64,000 nucleotides of DNA from Solidesulfovibrio carbinolicus (GCF_004135975.1 NZ_CP026538.1:186001-250000), one strand, 5' to 3'; positions 11,869-20,854 are shown, counted from the stretch's first letter. The notes: generated by a model from the sequence alone, not told the origin. A program made the numbers and translations.

Positions 11869-12486
11869 TCAAGGCCCCAAAAACTTCCACGGCAGCGTCG
11901 GGGCGAGGTTGACGGCATCGACGCGCCAGCAGTCCGGGGAGAGGTCGAGGAGGTTGAGGCGACAGTAGTCCTGGCCCAGGCGGAACAGCCGCGTCAGGTC
12001 CAGGCCCAGGGCGTGGCACAGGATGGTGCGGTTGACGCCGCCGTGGGCCACGACCAGGACGTTGCCGCACAGGGGGGCCAGCTCGGCCAGTGCGGCCACG
12101 GCCCGTTTTTGGACGTCGGCGAAGCTTTCGCCGCCTTGGGGGGTAAATCCGGCGATGTCGCAGCCCCGGCGTTCGTAGGCTCCGGGGAAACGCTCGCGCA
12201 CTTCGTCCACGGTGAGGCCTTCGAAAGCGCCCAGGGCGATTTCGCGCAGGCGCGGTTCGGGGCGCACCATGAGGTCGCGGCCGCCAAGGACGATAGAGGC
12301 GGTTTCGCGGCAGCGGGCGAGGTCGGAGCAGACGGCGGCGGTGAACGGCACGTCGGCCAGGGCATCGCGCCACAGGGCGGCCTGGGCCCGGCCTTCGTCG
12401 GTGAGGGGATGGTCGGTCTGGCCGACGAACCGGCGGGGGTGGCTTTGGACGATGGCCCCGTGGCGCATGAGATAGAGCGTACTCAT
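11869..12486 (-). CDS. Histidine phosphatase family protein
   Basis: A 205-residue cytosolic histidine phosphatase (phosphoglycerate-mutase-like fold). The RHG motif with nucleophile H9 is at residues 8-10, an acid residue lies in IALGAFEG, and the second His is in VAHGGVNR. The size and the LRE(I)xxGxFEG stretch resemble alpha-ribazole phosphatase (CobC) and related small-molecule phosphatases, but no cobalamin genes are nearby. Its ATG overlaps the stop of the nucleotidyltransferase-HD gene (ATGA), implying coupled translation and a shared pathway. Substrate unknown. Confidence 0.85.
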   Translation of the reverse strand: MSTLYLMRHGAIVQSHPRRFVGQTDHPLTDEGRAQAALWRDALADVPFTAAVCSDLARCRETASIVLGGRDLMVRPEPRLREIALGAFEGLTVDEVRERFPGAYERRGCDIAGFTPQGGESFADVQKRAVAALAELAPLCGNVLVVAHGGVNRTILCHALGLDLTRLFRLGQDYCRLNLLDLSPDCWRVDAVNLAPTLPWKFLGP

Positions 12487-13742
12487 GGAAGGACCTCCCA
12501 GGTCAGGCCCGTGTCGGCCAGGATGTCGGGGAGCGGCCGGGACAGACCGGCCTCGACCCGGGCCAGGACCGTCAGCGCGTTTTGCCGGCGGCGGGTGATG
12601 GCGGCCAGGGCCTGCGGGTCGTGGGCGAACAGGTCGAGCTTTTGGCCGAAACGCACGGCCACGGGCACAAGCTGGCGGCCGTGGACGAACTTGTCGGCCA
12701 GATAGACGATCTCGCGTTCGGTGACGGGCTGGTGGGGGGACAGTTCGATGTCGCGGTGGGCGGCGACGATGGCGGCGGCTTGATCGAACCCGAGAGAAAA
12801 GAGCAGTTCGCCGCCGGCCTGTTCGTGGTGGGGCCGGCCCTTGGCCACGTCGTGGAGCAGGGCGGCGGCTTCGACAAGCTCAAGGTCCAGGGCCGCGCCG
12901 GCATCATTGAGGCTCCTGGCCAGGCCCAGGGCCACGGCGGCCACGCCCCGGGCATGGGCCAAGCCCTGGGGCGGCACGGCCTGGGTGGCAAGAAGGGCCT
13001 CGGCCTCGGCCACTGTGGGGATGCCCAGCCGTGCGGCCCGGGCGTCCAGTCGGGCGTGGTCGGCCGGGGTGTCCATGTCGGCCAGGACCAGTTCGTCGGG
13101 CACGGCGACCCCGACCTGGGGAAACGGGGCCAGGGCGGCGCGCAGGCCGTCGTCGCCGCCGTAGGCCAAAACGGCCGGCAACAGCGCCGCGTCGAGGCAG
13201 AGGGGATGGCCGCGCTCCCCGCCAAAGGTCGGATAGAGCACGGGGGGCGCGTCCGGGGCCTCGGCCCGGGCCAGCAGCCGGGCCACCGTGGCCGGGCGGA
13301 ACAGCGGAATATCGGCCGGGGTGAGGATGAGCCGGCGGCAGCTTTCGGGCACGGCGGCCAGGGCGGCCTTGACCGTGGAGAACATGCCGGTCGCGTAATA
13401 GGGATTATGGATGAAGCGCAGGCCCAGGCGCTCGGCCTCGGCCGCGACCTCGGCCTGACGATGGCCGCCGGCCACGAGGATGTCGGTGAGGCCGGCCTGG
13501 CGAAAGGTGTCGGCCAGCCGGGAAAGCGGCGTTTTGCCGGCCAGGGGGAGCACGGGCTTGAGCGGCCCGGCCATGCGCGAGGACAGGCCGGCGGCCAGGA
13601 TCACGGCGCAGGCGTCGGGCCGGGGGGGGGCGCTGATCGGGCCTGGGCGGCCGTCGGGCCGGACATCGGGAGCAGGGTCGCGGGACGGTCGGGCGTCGGC
13701 AACGCCCGAGGCGGGCTGTTTGGCTTCGGGGCGTTCAGGCAT
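12483..13742 (-). CDS. MobA-like nucleotidyltransferase fused to an HD domain
   Basis: A 419-residue fusion. After a Pro/Ala-rich N-terminal stretch of about 45 residues, a MobA/MocA-like NTP-transferase domain has AVILAAGLSSRM, K at the usual position (PLKPVLP) and TPADIPLF. The C-terminal half is an HD domain with LLHDVAKG and a downstream HRD. MobA-like enzymes attach a nucleotide to molybdopterin or sugars; HD domains cleave phosphoesters. The start ATG 13742 follows the Met preferred by composition; further Met codons upstream overlap the kinase gene. It is coupled to a histidine phosphatase downstream. Substrate unknown. Confidence 0.75.
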   Translation of the reverse strand: MPERPEAKQPASGVADARPSRDPAPDVRPDGRPGPISAPPRPDACAVILAAGLSSRMAGPLKPVLPLAGKTPLSRLADTFRQAGLTDILVAGGHRQAEVAAEAERLGLRFIHNPYYATGMFSTVKAALAAVPESCRRLILTPADIPLFRPATVARLLARAEAPDAPPVLYPTFGGERGHPLCLDAALLPAVLAYGGDDGLRAALAPFPQVGVAVPDELVLADMDTPADHARLDARAARLGIPTVAEAEALLATQAVPPQGLAHARGVAAVALGLARSLNDAGAALDLELVEAAALLHDVAKGRPHHEQAGGELLFSLGFDQAAAIVAAHRDIELSPHQPVTEREIVYLADKFVHGRQLVPVAVRFGQKLDLFAHDPQALAAITRRRQNALTVLARVEAGLSRPLPDILADTGLTWEVLP

Positions 13743-13773
13743 GGAGGCAGTTTGGGGGCGGCGGCCGGCGGCG

Positions 13774-15888
13774 TCAAGTCCTGCCGGCAGTCGGGAAGGT
13801 GAGGCTGAAGACCGCGCCGTGGTCGTTTCGGGCCGTGACCTGGCCGCCGAGCTGGCGGGCGAGGTTGCCCACAAGCTGCATGCCCAGGGTGCCGGTGCTT
13901 TCCACGGCGAAATCCGGGGCCAGGCCGGGACCGTTGTCGGCCACGTCGATTTCCACGAACCCGTCCCGCACGGCCAGGGTCACGTCGAGGCGGGCTTGCT
14001 CGTTGTCCCGAAAGGCGTGCTTGTGGGCGTTGGTGAGCAGTTCGTTGACCACAAGGCCGGCCGGCACGGCCTGTTCGATGGGCACGGTGACCGCATCGAG
14101 GCGGCAGTCCACGGCAACGGGCGCGCCCTGGCCGACCTGACCGAAAATTTTGGGCAAAAGATCCCGGATGTAGTTGTCGAGGCGGATGCGGGCCAGATCG
14201 GCGGAGCGGTAGATCTCCTCGTGGACCAGGGCCATGGAGGCGATGCGGTTGCGGCTGACGCGAAAGCTCTCCAGGGCCACGGGATCGTCCACCTGCTCGG
14301 CCTGGAGATAGAGCAGGCTGGAGATGATCTGGAGGTTGTTTTTGACCCTATGGTGGACTTCCTTGAGCAGGATTTCCTTTTCGGCCAACGAGGCGCGCAC
14401 GGCCCGGTCTGCTTCGACCCACTTGGTGACGTCCTTGGACACGCCCCGGTAGCCGCGAAACGTGCCGTCCTCGTCATGCCAGGGCACGGCGTTGCACATG
14501 AGGCAGCGGCGCGAACCGTCGGCCGCGATGCGCCAGTTGATGAGGTCGCGGATGGGCAGACAGGCTTCCAGGGCCTTGCCCACGATCTGGCGCATGGTTT
14601 CGTCCTCGCCCGGAGCCAGGCCGTCGTACACGCTGCGCCCAATCAGCGAGGCCGGCTCATAGCCCAGGGCATCCTTCACCTTTTCGCCCATATAGACGTA
14701 GCGCCCGTTGGCGTCGGTCTCCCAGATCCAGTCGGGCATGGAAGCGGTGATATGGGCCAGACGTTGTTGGCTGGCCCGCAGGGCGGCCAGCGCCCGGTCG
14801 CGCTCGGCGTCGCTGGCGGCGAGCTGGTCGGCCATGGCGTCGAGGCTGGCGGCGACCGTGCCGATGCCCGAGGCATCGTGGGGAACGCCGGTGCGGGCTT
14901 GCCGGTCGCCCTGGCCGATGCGGGCGGCGGTGTCGGCGATGCGCGCCAGCCGCCGGGCGAGGATGGGGCCGCCGACAACCCAGGCCACGCCCAGGGCCAG
15001 GGCGGCGGCAGCGGCCAGCAGGCCGAGGTTCTCGGCCAGCGCCCGGTTGGCCGGGGCCAGGATAACGTTCTCGGGCAGCCCGACGACAAGGCTCATGTAG
15101 GGCGGCGCGGTCGGGGACAGGCGCAGCTTGCGAAAGGCGTAATAGCGCAGGACGCCGTCGGAGCCGGGCTGCAAGGTCAGGCCCTCGTCGCCGCCGGCCT
15201 GGATGGCGTCGAAGACTGCCGGCCGGATGGGGCTGCCCACGGGGTTGGCCGGATTGACCGGCCGGTAGAAGAGCCGGATGCCGTTGCGGTCGGCCAGCCC
15301 CAGGTTGGCTGCGCCAGGCATGTGCAACCTGGCGAAGACGGCGTCGAAGGAATCGAGCTTGACGGCGGCGATCAACACGCCGACGGCCTGTCCGGTCTCG
15401 TCGAGAATGGGTAGGGCGAAGGGGAAGGACGGCGTGCCGGTGGTTCGGCTGACGACATATTCGCCGGCCACGAACTGGCGGGTGGCCATGGCGTCACGAA
15501 AATATTTGCGGTCACTGAAGTTGAGAAGGGCAAACGGCAGGCCGGAGGCGAACATGTCGCCGTTTGCGTCTGCGGCCAGCACATTGGTATAGAGAGGATT
15601 TTTGTCCAGGAGCGTGGCGAACAGGGCGGAACAGGCGGCGGCGTCCCTGGCGCGCAGTTCAGGCATGGCGGCCAGGGCGGTGAGCAGCAGGCGTGTGCTG
15701 TCGGTGATGCGTTCCTGGACTTCGGCCATGGCGGCGGCGGCCCGGGAGACCTCGGCCTTGGCCTCGGTTTCCAGATGGCGGCGATGCTCCAACCCCGTGA
15801 CCAGTTGCAGGGCCAGGGCCGGCAGCACGGCCAGCAGGGCGGTCAGCACCAGGCCGCTGCGGATCGACAGGCTGGAAAACAGTCGCAC
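13774..15888 (-). CDS. Membrane sensor histidine kinase (Cache-HAMP-PAS-HisKA_2)
   Basis: A 704-residue sensor kinase. TM1 spans about 12-32, a periplasmic Cache-like sensor follows (with FSDRKYFRDAMA, typical of Cache domains), and TM2 is near 285-305. Then come HAMP, one PAS/PAC unit (SMPDWIWETDANGRYVYMG) and a HisKA_2 phosphoacceptor (EVHHRVKNNLQIISSLL) with an HWE/LovK-like ATPase (NELLTNAHKHAF, DNGPGL). This kinase class often feeds a stand-alone response regulator; none is adjacent. Start is GTG 15888 with AAGGAGCGG upstream. Ligand unknown. Confidence 0.9.
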   Translation of the reverse strand: MRLFSSLSIRSGLVLTALLAVLPALALQLVTGLEHRRHLETEAKAEVSRAAAAMAEVQERITDSTRLLLTALAAMPELRARDAAACSALFATLLDKNPLYTNVLAADANGDMFASGLPFALLNFSDRKYFRDAMATRQFVAGEYVVSRTTGTPSFPFALPILDETGQAVGVLIAAVKLDSFDAVFARLHMPGAANLGLADRNGIRLFYRPVNPANPVGSPIRPAVFDAIQAGGDEGLTLQPGSDGVLRYYAFRKLRLSPTAPPYMSLVVGLPENVILAPANRALAENLGLLAAAAALALGVAWVVGGPILARRLARIADTAARIGQGDRQARTGVPHDASGIGTVAASLDAMADQLAASDAERDRALAALRASQQRLAHITASMPDWIWETDANGRYVYMGEKVKDALGYEPASLIGRSVYDGLAPGEDETMRQIVGKALEACLPIRDLINWRIAADGSRRCLMCNAVPWHDEDGTFRGYRGVSKDVTKWVEADRAVRASLAEKEILLKEVHHRVKNNLQIISSLLYLQAEQVDDPVALESFRVSRNRIASMALVHEEIYRSADLARIRLDNYIRDLLPKIFGQVGQGAPVAVDCRLDAVTVPIEQAVPAGLVVNELLTNAHKHAFRDNEQARLDVTLAVRDGFVEIDVADNGPGLAPDFAVESTGTLGMQLVGNLARQLGGQVTARNDHGAVFSLTFPTAGRT

Positions 15889-15918
15889 ATGCCGCTCCTT
15901 GCCGCCCCGGGCGTCAGC

Positions 15919-16110
15919 TCAGCGTCCGGCGAGGCGGGAGAAAAACCATCTGGCCAGGCCAATGCCCAGCCGCACATCGCCAAAGCCCCGGCGCAGACCG
16001 TCGCGGGCCATGGCCGATTCCAGCCGCACCAGGCGGCGGGAGAGTTCGATGCGCAGGCCCAGGTCCTGGCGCGCTCGGGCCAGTTCGCGCAGCTTGCCGT
16101 CTAGAAACAT
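15919..16110 (-). CDS. Small basic protein of the DUF883/holin-like envelope cluster
   Basis: A 63-residue, Arg/Leu-rich, mostly helical protein starting at ATG 16110, which overlaps the last codons of the preceding gene (stop at 16101). No transmembrane segment is clear. Not recognised as a named family; it is placed by its translational overlap with the membrane protein upstream and is probably a partner of that protein. Confidence 0.6.
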   Translation of the reverse strand: MFLDGKLRELARARQDLGLRIELSRRLVRLESAMARDGLRRGFGDVRLGIGLARWFFSRLAGR

Positions 16111-16499
16111 GCCCGGTCCTTTTTGAGTTCGGCCACGGACTGAGAAAAGGCCAAAGGCAACCGGGCCAGCCGGCGGCGCAGGACGAGAAGGGCGCAGGCT
16201 CCAAGCAGCAGCAGCAGCGCCCCGCCGCCGGCGGCCAGCCACAGCCTCCACTGGGGCGGCAGGGCCAAAAACAGGGCCACCACGGCCAGGGCCAGACCCA
16301 TCAGGAACAGCGCCGCGCCGACAACCGCCAGCAGGAGCAGCTGGACCAGCCGGACCTTGGCCTCGCGGGCCTCCAGGCCCAGCAGTTCCAGCCGGTCGAC
16401 CACGATGTCCAGGGCCAGCCCGGCCATGCGGCCGGCGGCGGCCAGGAGCTCCGACAAGGCGGCAAAGGTGTCGGCCACTACTTGCGGCTCATGAACCAC
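16101..16499 (-). CDS. Phage-holin-superfamily-like membrane protein (DUF1469 type)
   Basis: A 132-residue protein with an amphipathic N-terminal helix and two transmembrane segments (about 50-80 and 86-110), ending in a basic tail. This is the layout of the DUF1469/YqjE group usually found beside YqjD/ElaB (DUF883) proteins, as here. It overlaps both neighbours (22 nt upstream, 10 nt downstream), so the three are one operon. In enterobacteria such proteins act at the inner membrane and may bind ribosomes; here function is inferred only by this pattern. Confidence 0.75.
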   Translation of the reverse strand: MVHEPQVVADTFAALSELLAAAGRMAGLALDIVVDRLELLGLEAREAKVRLVQLLLLAVVGAALFLMGLALAVVALFLALPPQWRLWLAAGGGALLLLLGACALLVLRRRLARLPLAFSQSVAELKKDRACF

Positions 16500-16774
16500 C
16501 CCAGCAGCAGCCCCAACAGAAAGGAGCCGCCCACGGCATGGTAGGGCTTGTCGTGGACGAGACGGTCGGCGGCCTCGATCTTGCGGTCCAGGAGGTCATC
16601 AAGGTCGGCGTACTTGCTTTTGGCGGCGTCCAGGCGTTTTTCCAGCAGCTCGCGGACCTTTTGGACCCGTTCATCGGCTTCGTCGGCGGTGGCGTCCACC
16701 AAAGCGCCGGCGTGGCGGATGATTTCACGTAGTTCGGCGGCCATGGCGTCGTTGTGAGAGGAGCGGGCGGCCAT
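16478..16774 (-). CDS. DUF883 / ElaB-YqjD-like C-tail-anchored protein
   Basis: A 98-residue protein with a long charged coiled-coil-like helix (DEADERVQKVRELLEKRL) followed by HDKPYHAVGGSFLLGLLLGW and a short basic end. This C-terminal anchor with a Gly-rich helix is diagnostic of the ElaB/YqjD (DUF883) family, which bind ribosomes at the membrane in E. coli. ATG 16774 is chosen for its AAGGAG site; the frame to 16813 adds an Arg tract without one. First gene of the three-gene cluster. Confidence 0.82.
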   Translation of the reverse strand: MAARSSHNDAMAAELREIIRHAGALVDATADEADERVQKVRELLEKRLDAAKSKYADLDDLLDRKIEAADRLVHDKPYHAVGGSFLLGLLLGWFMSRK

Positions 16775-16802
16775 ACGGCGTCTCCTTGGCGAAGTTTGGG
16801 AA

Positions 16803-19736
16803 TCAGTGCCCAATGTAGCCCGAATCGTCGGACGCTGTCCATGCCTGGGACGGCGCGGCTGTTGCCAGGGAGCCTTCGCCCAGCAGTCGGGCCACCGCGG
16901 CCAGGAAGACGTTCTTTTGGATGGGTTTGGTGAGCAGGTCCGACGCGCCGGCTTCGGCGGCCCGGCCGCTTTCCTCGCGGAAGGCGAAGGCCGTGACCAC
17001 GAGGATGGGACAAGGCGGCCGGCCGGCGGCGGCTTCGCGGCGGCGGATCTCCTGAATGACGGTCAGCCCGTCGATGTCCGGGAGCTGAATGTCCATGACT
17101 ATGGCGTCGTACATGCCGCGTTCGACGCGTTCCAGGGCCTGGGTTCCGGTGTGGGCATAGGTGACGGCCAGGGGCAGGTCTTCGAGAAAGGCCTCGTAGA
17201 TCTGGCGGTTGGGTTCGCTGTCCTCGACGATGAGCAGCCGACGGCCGGCGGGAGGCCGGGCCTGGACGGCCCGGGCCGGGGCCGGGGCCGGGGCGGGCGT
17301 CGGGCGGGCGATGCCGGCGTCGCGCGGCAGGGCGCAATAAAAAATGCTGCCCGCGCCGGGTTCGGATTCCAGCCACAGCCGGCCGTTCATGCCGTCCACC
17401 AGCAGCGCGCAGATGGCCAGGCCAAGTCCGATGCCGCCGTAGGCCCGGGTGGTGGAGGAATCCACCTGGGTGAAGGGCTTGAAAATAGCCTCGCGCTTCT
17501 CGGGCGGGATGCCGATGCCGGTGTCGGACACGGCAAAGAGCAGCTCCTCGCGGGACAGCCGGGCCGGCAGCAGGGACAGCTTGAGGGCCACTTCGCCCGC
17601 GGCCGTGAACTTGATGGCGTTGCCCACGAGATTGATCAGGATCTGGCGGATACGGTCGGGATCGCCCACGGCCTGCCTGGGGGCGTCCTTGGCGGCCTCC
17701 AGGCGGAGCGTAAGGCCCTTGGCCTGGGCCTGGGGCGAAAGCAGGGCCACGACCTGGCCGGCCAGCTCCAGGGGGTCGTAGGCCGTTTCGGCCAGTTCCA
17801 GCACGCCGGATTCGATTTTCGACAGTTCCAGAATGTCGGTCAACAGGGCCATGAGGGATTCGCCGGCCACTTCCAGGGTGCGCAGGAATTCCTGCTGCCG
17901 GCTGGAGAGCTCGGTGCCGCGCAGCACGTCCACCATGCCGAGGATGGTGTTCATGGGCGTGCGGATTTCGTGGCTCATGGTGGACAGGAAGCGGCTTTTG
18001 GCCTTGTTGGCGGCTTCGGCCGACTCCTTGGCCAGGCGCAGGGCCTCTTCCATGGTCTTGCGACCGCTGATGTCCACCAGGACCGAGAGCAGGCAATGCC
18101 GGCCGTAGGCTTCCATGGGCGTGCAGGACAGCAGGAAGGTGGTCAGCCGGCCGTTGCGCATGCGCATGGACAGCTCGAGGTTGCGCACCTGGCCGTCGCG
18201 TTCCACGGCCCGGAAGATGCGGTCGCGGTCGCCGGGGTGGACCCACAGTCCCAGTTCGGCCGGGCTGCGGTCGATGACCTCTTCCCGGGAAAAACCCGAG
18301 TAGGCGCTAAACGCCTCGTTGACGTCGAGGAGACGGCCGTCGGGCAGGGTGGTGACGGTGACGACCACCGGGGAGAGGCGGAAGATGTTGGCCAGGCGCT
18401 CCTGGCTTTGGCGCACGGCCTGGTCGGCGGCGATCTGCTCGGTGACGTCGCGGGCGTAGATGGCCAGCCTTGGCCGGTCTCCGGCCAAGGCCGGTATGGG
18501 ATAGATGGTGTTTTCGTAGACGCGGCCGGCGCGCTTGTCGGCAAAGCGCACCGGACGGCCGGTGGCCTGGGCCTGGCGGTAATGCTGGCGTCGGCTGGCG
18601 GCCACGGGCGCGTCGGTGAGCTCCAGGATGCCCTGGCCAAGCATGGCTTCCACGGCCAGGCCGAAGCGCTCGGCTCCGGTGCGGTTGACCATGACCACGT
18701 GATAGGCTTCGTCGAGGACCAAAATGGCGTCGGTGGTGGCGTTGAGCACGGCCTCCAGGGTTTCCCGATGCCGGCAGAGATCGCGTTCGGTGGCCTCGCG
18801 GCGGGCAACCTCCCGGCGTAGCCGCCGCCACCACCAGACGGACAGGGCGACCAGGGCGACCGCGCCTGCGGCGAGCCACAGCTGGACCGGCCGGACGTAA
18901 CTTTTGGCCGGCAGGGATCCGGCGTCATACCAGCGGGCGGCCAGGGCGATCCTGCGGTCCACCGGGATGGCGTCCAGGGCCTTTTGGATGATGCCGGCCA
19001 GGACCGGGTCGGGCGAGGCCATGCACAAGGCGTTGTCCGGCCAGGCCATGACGGCTGTTATGCGCAGGTTGGTCAGGCCGTATTCCCGGATGATGCTCGT
19101 GGCGGCGACGACATTGAGGAAACAGGCGTCGGCCTGGCCCTCGGCCACGGCCTGCAAGGTTTCCGGGGCGTTGCGCTTGAATTCGAAACGGGCGCGCAGA
19201 TCGGGGTATTCCTGCTGCAGGCGCTCGTAGGCGACAAACGAGGGGGATACGGCCACGACCCGGCCGGCCAGATCGGGCACGCTCCACACGGCGTCCGAGC
19301 CGGCCCGGGTGATCATGGCATAGGGCTGGCTGGCGTAGGGGGTGGTCATGTGCAGATAGGCCCGCCGGGCCGGCGTGTCGGTGATGCAGGCAAAAAGGTC
19401 GATGCCGCCGGTCTGGGCCAGTTCCAAGGCCCGGGCGTAGGAGATGCCGAAGCTTGGCTCCAGGGCGACGCCAAGCATGGCGGAGAGGGTTTCGAGATAA
19501 TCGGCGGCCAGCCCCACATAGCGCGGATGCCCCTGGGGCGAGGTGACCACGTCCTGAAAGGGTATCTGGCCTTGGCCGACGCCCACTCGCAGCTCCGGGC
19601 GAGCAGCCAGATAGGCCTGCTCGGCCTCGGTCAGGGCCGGACGCGGCAGGGGCGGAGCCGGTTCCCTGGCCCAGGCCGGCTGGCCCAGGGCCAGCACGGC
19701 CAACACGAGGCCCAGCCGCAGGACGGCGCGCGTCAT
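16803..19736 (-). CDS. Hybrid sensor histidine kinase with periplasmic solute-binding domain
   Basis: A 977-residue BvgS-like hybrid kinase. Signal sequence 1-23, one SBP_bac_3-type periplasmic domain (about 40-265), TM near 285-303, two PAS/PAC units (about 320-560), HisKA with FLSTMSHEIRTPMN, HATPase_c (DTGIGIPPEKREAIF, GGIGLGLAI) and a C-terminal receiver with VEDSEPNRQ and phosphoacceptor Asp in VMDIQLPDIDG. No HPt domain follows, so output passes to another protein. ATG 19736 has GGAGG upstream. A Nif11-like gene lies 24 bp upstream on the same strand. The bound solute is unknown. Confidence 0.92.
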   Translation of the reverse strand: MTRAVLRLGLVLAVLALGQPAWAREPAPPLPRPALTEAEQAYLAARPELRVGVGQGQIPFQDVVTSPQGHPRYVGLAADYLETLSAMLGVALEPSFGISYARALELAQTGGIDLFACITDTPARRAYLHMTTPYASQPYAMITRAGSDAVWSVPDLAGRVVAVSPSFVAYERLQQEYPDLRARFEFKRNAPETLQAVAEGQADACFLNVVAATSIIREYGLTNLRITAVMAWPDNALCMASPDPVLAGIIQKALDAIPVDRRIALAARWYDAGSLPAKSYVRPVQLWLAAGAVALVALSVWWWRRLRREVARREATERDLCRHRETLEAVLNATTDAILVLDEAYHVVMVNRTGAERFGLAVEAMLGQGILELTDAPVAASRRQHYRQAQATGRPVRFADKRAGRVYENTIYPIPALAGDRPRLAIYARDVTEQIAADQAVRQSQERLANIFRLSPVVVTVTTLPDGRLLDVNEAFSAYSGFSREEVIDRSPAELGLWVHPGDRDRIFRAVERDGQVRNLELSMRMRNGRLTTFLLSCTPMEAYGRHCLLSVLVDISGRKTMEEALRLAKESAEAANKAKSRFLSTMSHEIRTPMNTILGMVDVLRGTELSSRQQEFLRTLEVAGESLMALLTDILELSKIESGVLELAETAYDPLELAGQVVALLSPQAQAKGLTLRLEAAKDAPRQAVGDPDRIRQILINLVGNAIKFTAAGEVALKLSLLPARLSREELLFAVSDTGIGIPPEKREAIFKPFTQVDSSTTRAYGGIGLGLAICALLVDGMNGRLWLESEPGAGSIFYCALPRDAGIARPTPAPAPAPARAVQARPPAGRRLLIVEDSEPNRQIYEAFLEDLPLAVTYAHTGTQALERVERGMYDAIVMDIQLPDIDGLTVIQEIRRREAAAGRPPCPILVVTAFAFREESGRAAEAGASDLLTKPIQKNVFLAAVARLLGEGSLATAAPSQAWTASDDSGYIGH

Positions 19737-19760
19737 GGGGCAGGCCTCCGGGCGAGGGGG

Positions 19761-20006
19761 CTACATGAAGGCGTAGGAGCCATCGCCGTGCTGGCGGCGC
19801 ACCCGGTCGATGATGGCTGCCCGTTCGGGCGAAGCGCGGCCGGCGGGGCTTGTGGCGCAGACGAGTTCGGCCGGGCTGAAGCGGTAACCCTGCAACACGA
19901 CGAAACGGCGGCGTTCCCACTGATCGCGGCATTCGCCAAGAGACCAACGAAACTGGGCATCCTCTCGCAGTCTGGCCACAAAGGCCTGGGCGCTTTCCAG
20001 GGACAT
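19761..20006 (-). CDS. Nif11-like domain protein
   Basis: An 81-residue protein whose first 50 residues match the Nif11 pattern (MSLESAQAFVARLREDAQFR, then a short helix). Nif11 domains occur in nitrogen-fixation loci and as leader peptides of ribosomal natural products. Here there is no Gly-Gly cleavage site, no Cys/Ser/Thr-rich core and no modifying enzyme nearby, so a peptide precursor is unlikely. AGGAAACC lies before the ATG. The 24-bp gap to the hybrid kinase suggests one transcript and perhaps a role in that signalling system. Confidence 0.7.
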   Translation of the reverse strand: MSLESAQAFVARLREDAQFRWSLGECRDQWERRRFVVLQGYRFSPAELVCATSPAGRASPERAAIIDRVRRQHGDGSYAFM

Positions 20007-20223
20007 GGCGGTTTCCTCCCGAAAAAAACGGGCGAAAACCTTGCATGGGTCGTGCCGGCCAAGAGCAGTGCCTGGGTTTTTTTAGAAAAATACATTATTT
20101 TCAATCAATTAGCCTTGAGAAAAGCCCTTGCGGCAGAGCCATGGCGCCAACGCGGCGTTGCATTTTCGCATAAAATGCAGTCCTGCATCGCCGCCCGTCA
20201 AACAGTCAAGACGCCTTTCGGGG

Positions 20224-20556
20224 TCATTGGGGATAGTTGCCCAGGCAGTAGCGGCGGCACCAGCTCGCGCCGCTGGCCACCACCGGCATGCAGCCGTTGA
20301 ACTGGTTGTCGGCGGTGAGGGTGTCGGCCACGGCGTCGCAGGCCTTGGAGCAGTCCTCCCGCGAGGCGTGCTTGACGGACAGGACCGAGGAATCGAAAAC
20401 GTTGCACAGGGAAATGGAGTCGCAGGAGGCATGGCGGCCGCCGCCGGAGGTGTAGCAAAATCCCCGGAACTCCGTATCGGTGACGGGTTTGGGGGTGCAG
20501 GCCGCGCCAAGGGCGGCCAGGGCCAGGCCAAGGCCGGCAAGGAGAAACAAGCGCAT
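20224..20556 (-). CDS. Small cysteine-rich lipoprotein
   Basis: A 110-residue protein with a lipoprotein signal ending in ALGAAC near residue 20, then a mature part with eight or more cysteines, probably disulfide-bonded in the periplasm or outer membrane. ATG 20556 follows AGGAGAAG. No family recognised. It is transcribed away from the sigma-54 element at 20829. Confidence 0.7.
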   Translation of the reverse strand: MRLFLLAGLGLALAALGAACTPKPVTDTEFRGFCYTSGGGRHASCDSISLCNVFDSSVLSVKHASREDCSKACDAVADTLTADNQFNGCMPVVASGASWCRRYCLGNYPQ

Positions 20557-20710
20557 GGGTCTTCTCCTGGGAAAAGGGTGGATCGGCCGGGCGAAATCGC
20601 CCACTGCCCAGCACAAATACACCGCAGCACAAGGCTTTGCAAAGGGTTGGGCCGCATTGTCCGGGGTGGCGTGAAAAATTTTGTACCAACCTGCCGCCGC
20701 TTACCAGGCC

Positions 20711-20730
20711 GGGTACAAGATCCTGTACCC
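20711..20730. promoter_or_regulatory. Candidate activator site upstream of sigma-54 promoter
   Basis: GGGTACA (20711-20717) and TGTACCC (20724-20730) form a perfect inverted repeat with spacer AGATCC; a further TGTACC lies at about 20684. Its centre is about 135 bp before the predicted start site, a usual distance for an enhancer-binding protein. Function is inferred. Confidence 0.5.
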
Positions 20731-20828
20731 CCTTGGCGCGGCATGGCAGTTGTTGCAGGAGGCTGGAACGAAGAGAATGGGACGTTATTTCAAGGCCATG
20801 GCAGTTCGCCGGAAGCGTCTCGGCGTGT

Positions 20829-20844
20829 TGGCACGACAGTTGCT
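20829..20844 (+). promoter_or_regulatory. Sigma-54 (RpoN) promoter, perfect -24/-12
   Basis: TGGCACG (20829-20835), four bases, then TTGCT (20840-20844): every conserved position of the RpoN consensus TGGCACG-N4-TTGC(A/T) is present. The predicted start is about 20855. No plus-strand protein gene follows before glnS, which runs the other way. Confidence 0.8.
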
Positions 20845-20854
20845 ATATTATTTT

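Noticed and set aside
19761-20006. Nif11 gene as a ribosomal peptide (RiPP) precursor
   Set aside because: No Gly-Gly site, no modifiable core and no modification or export enzymes in reach.
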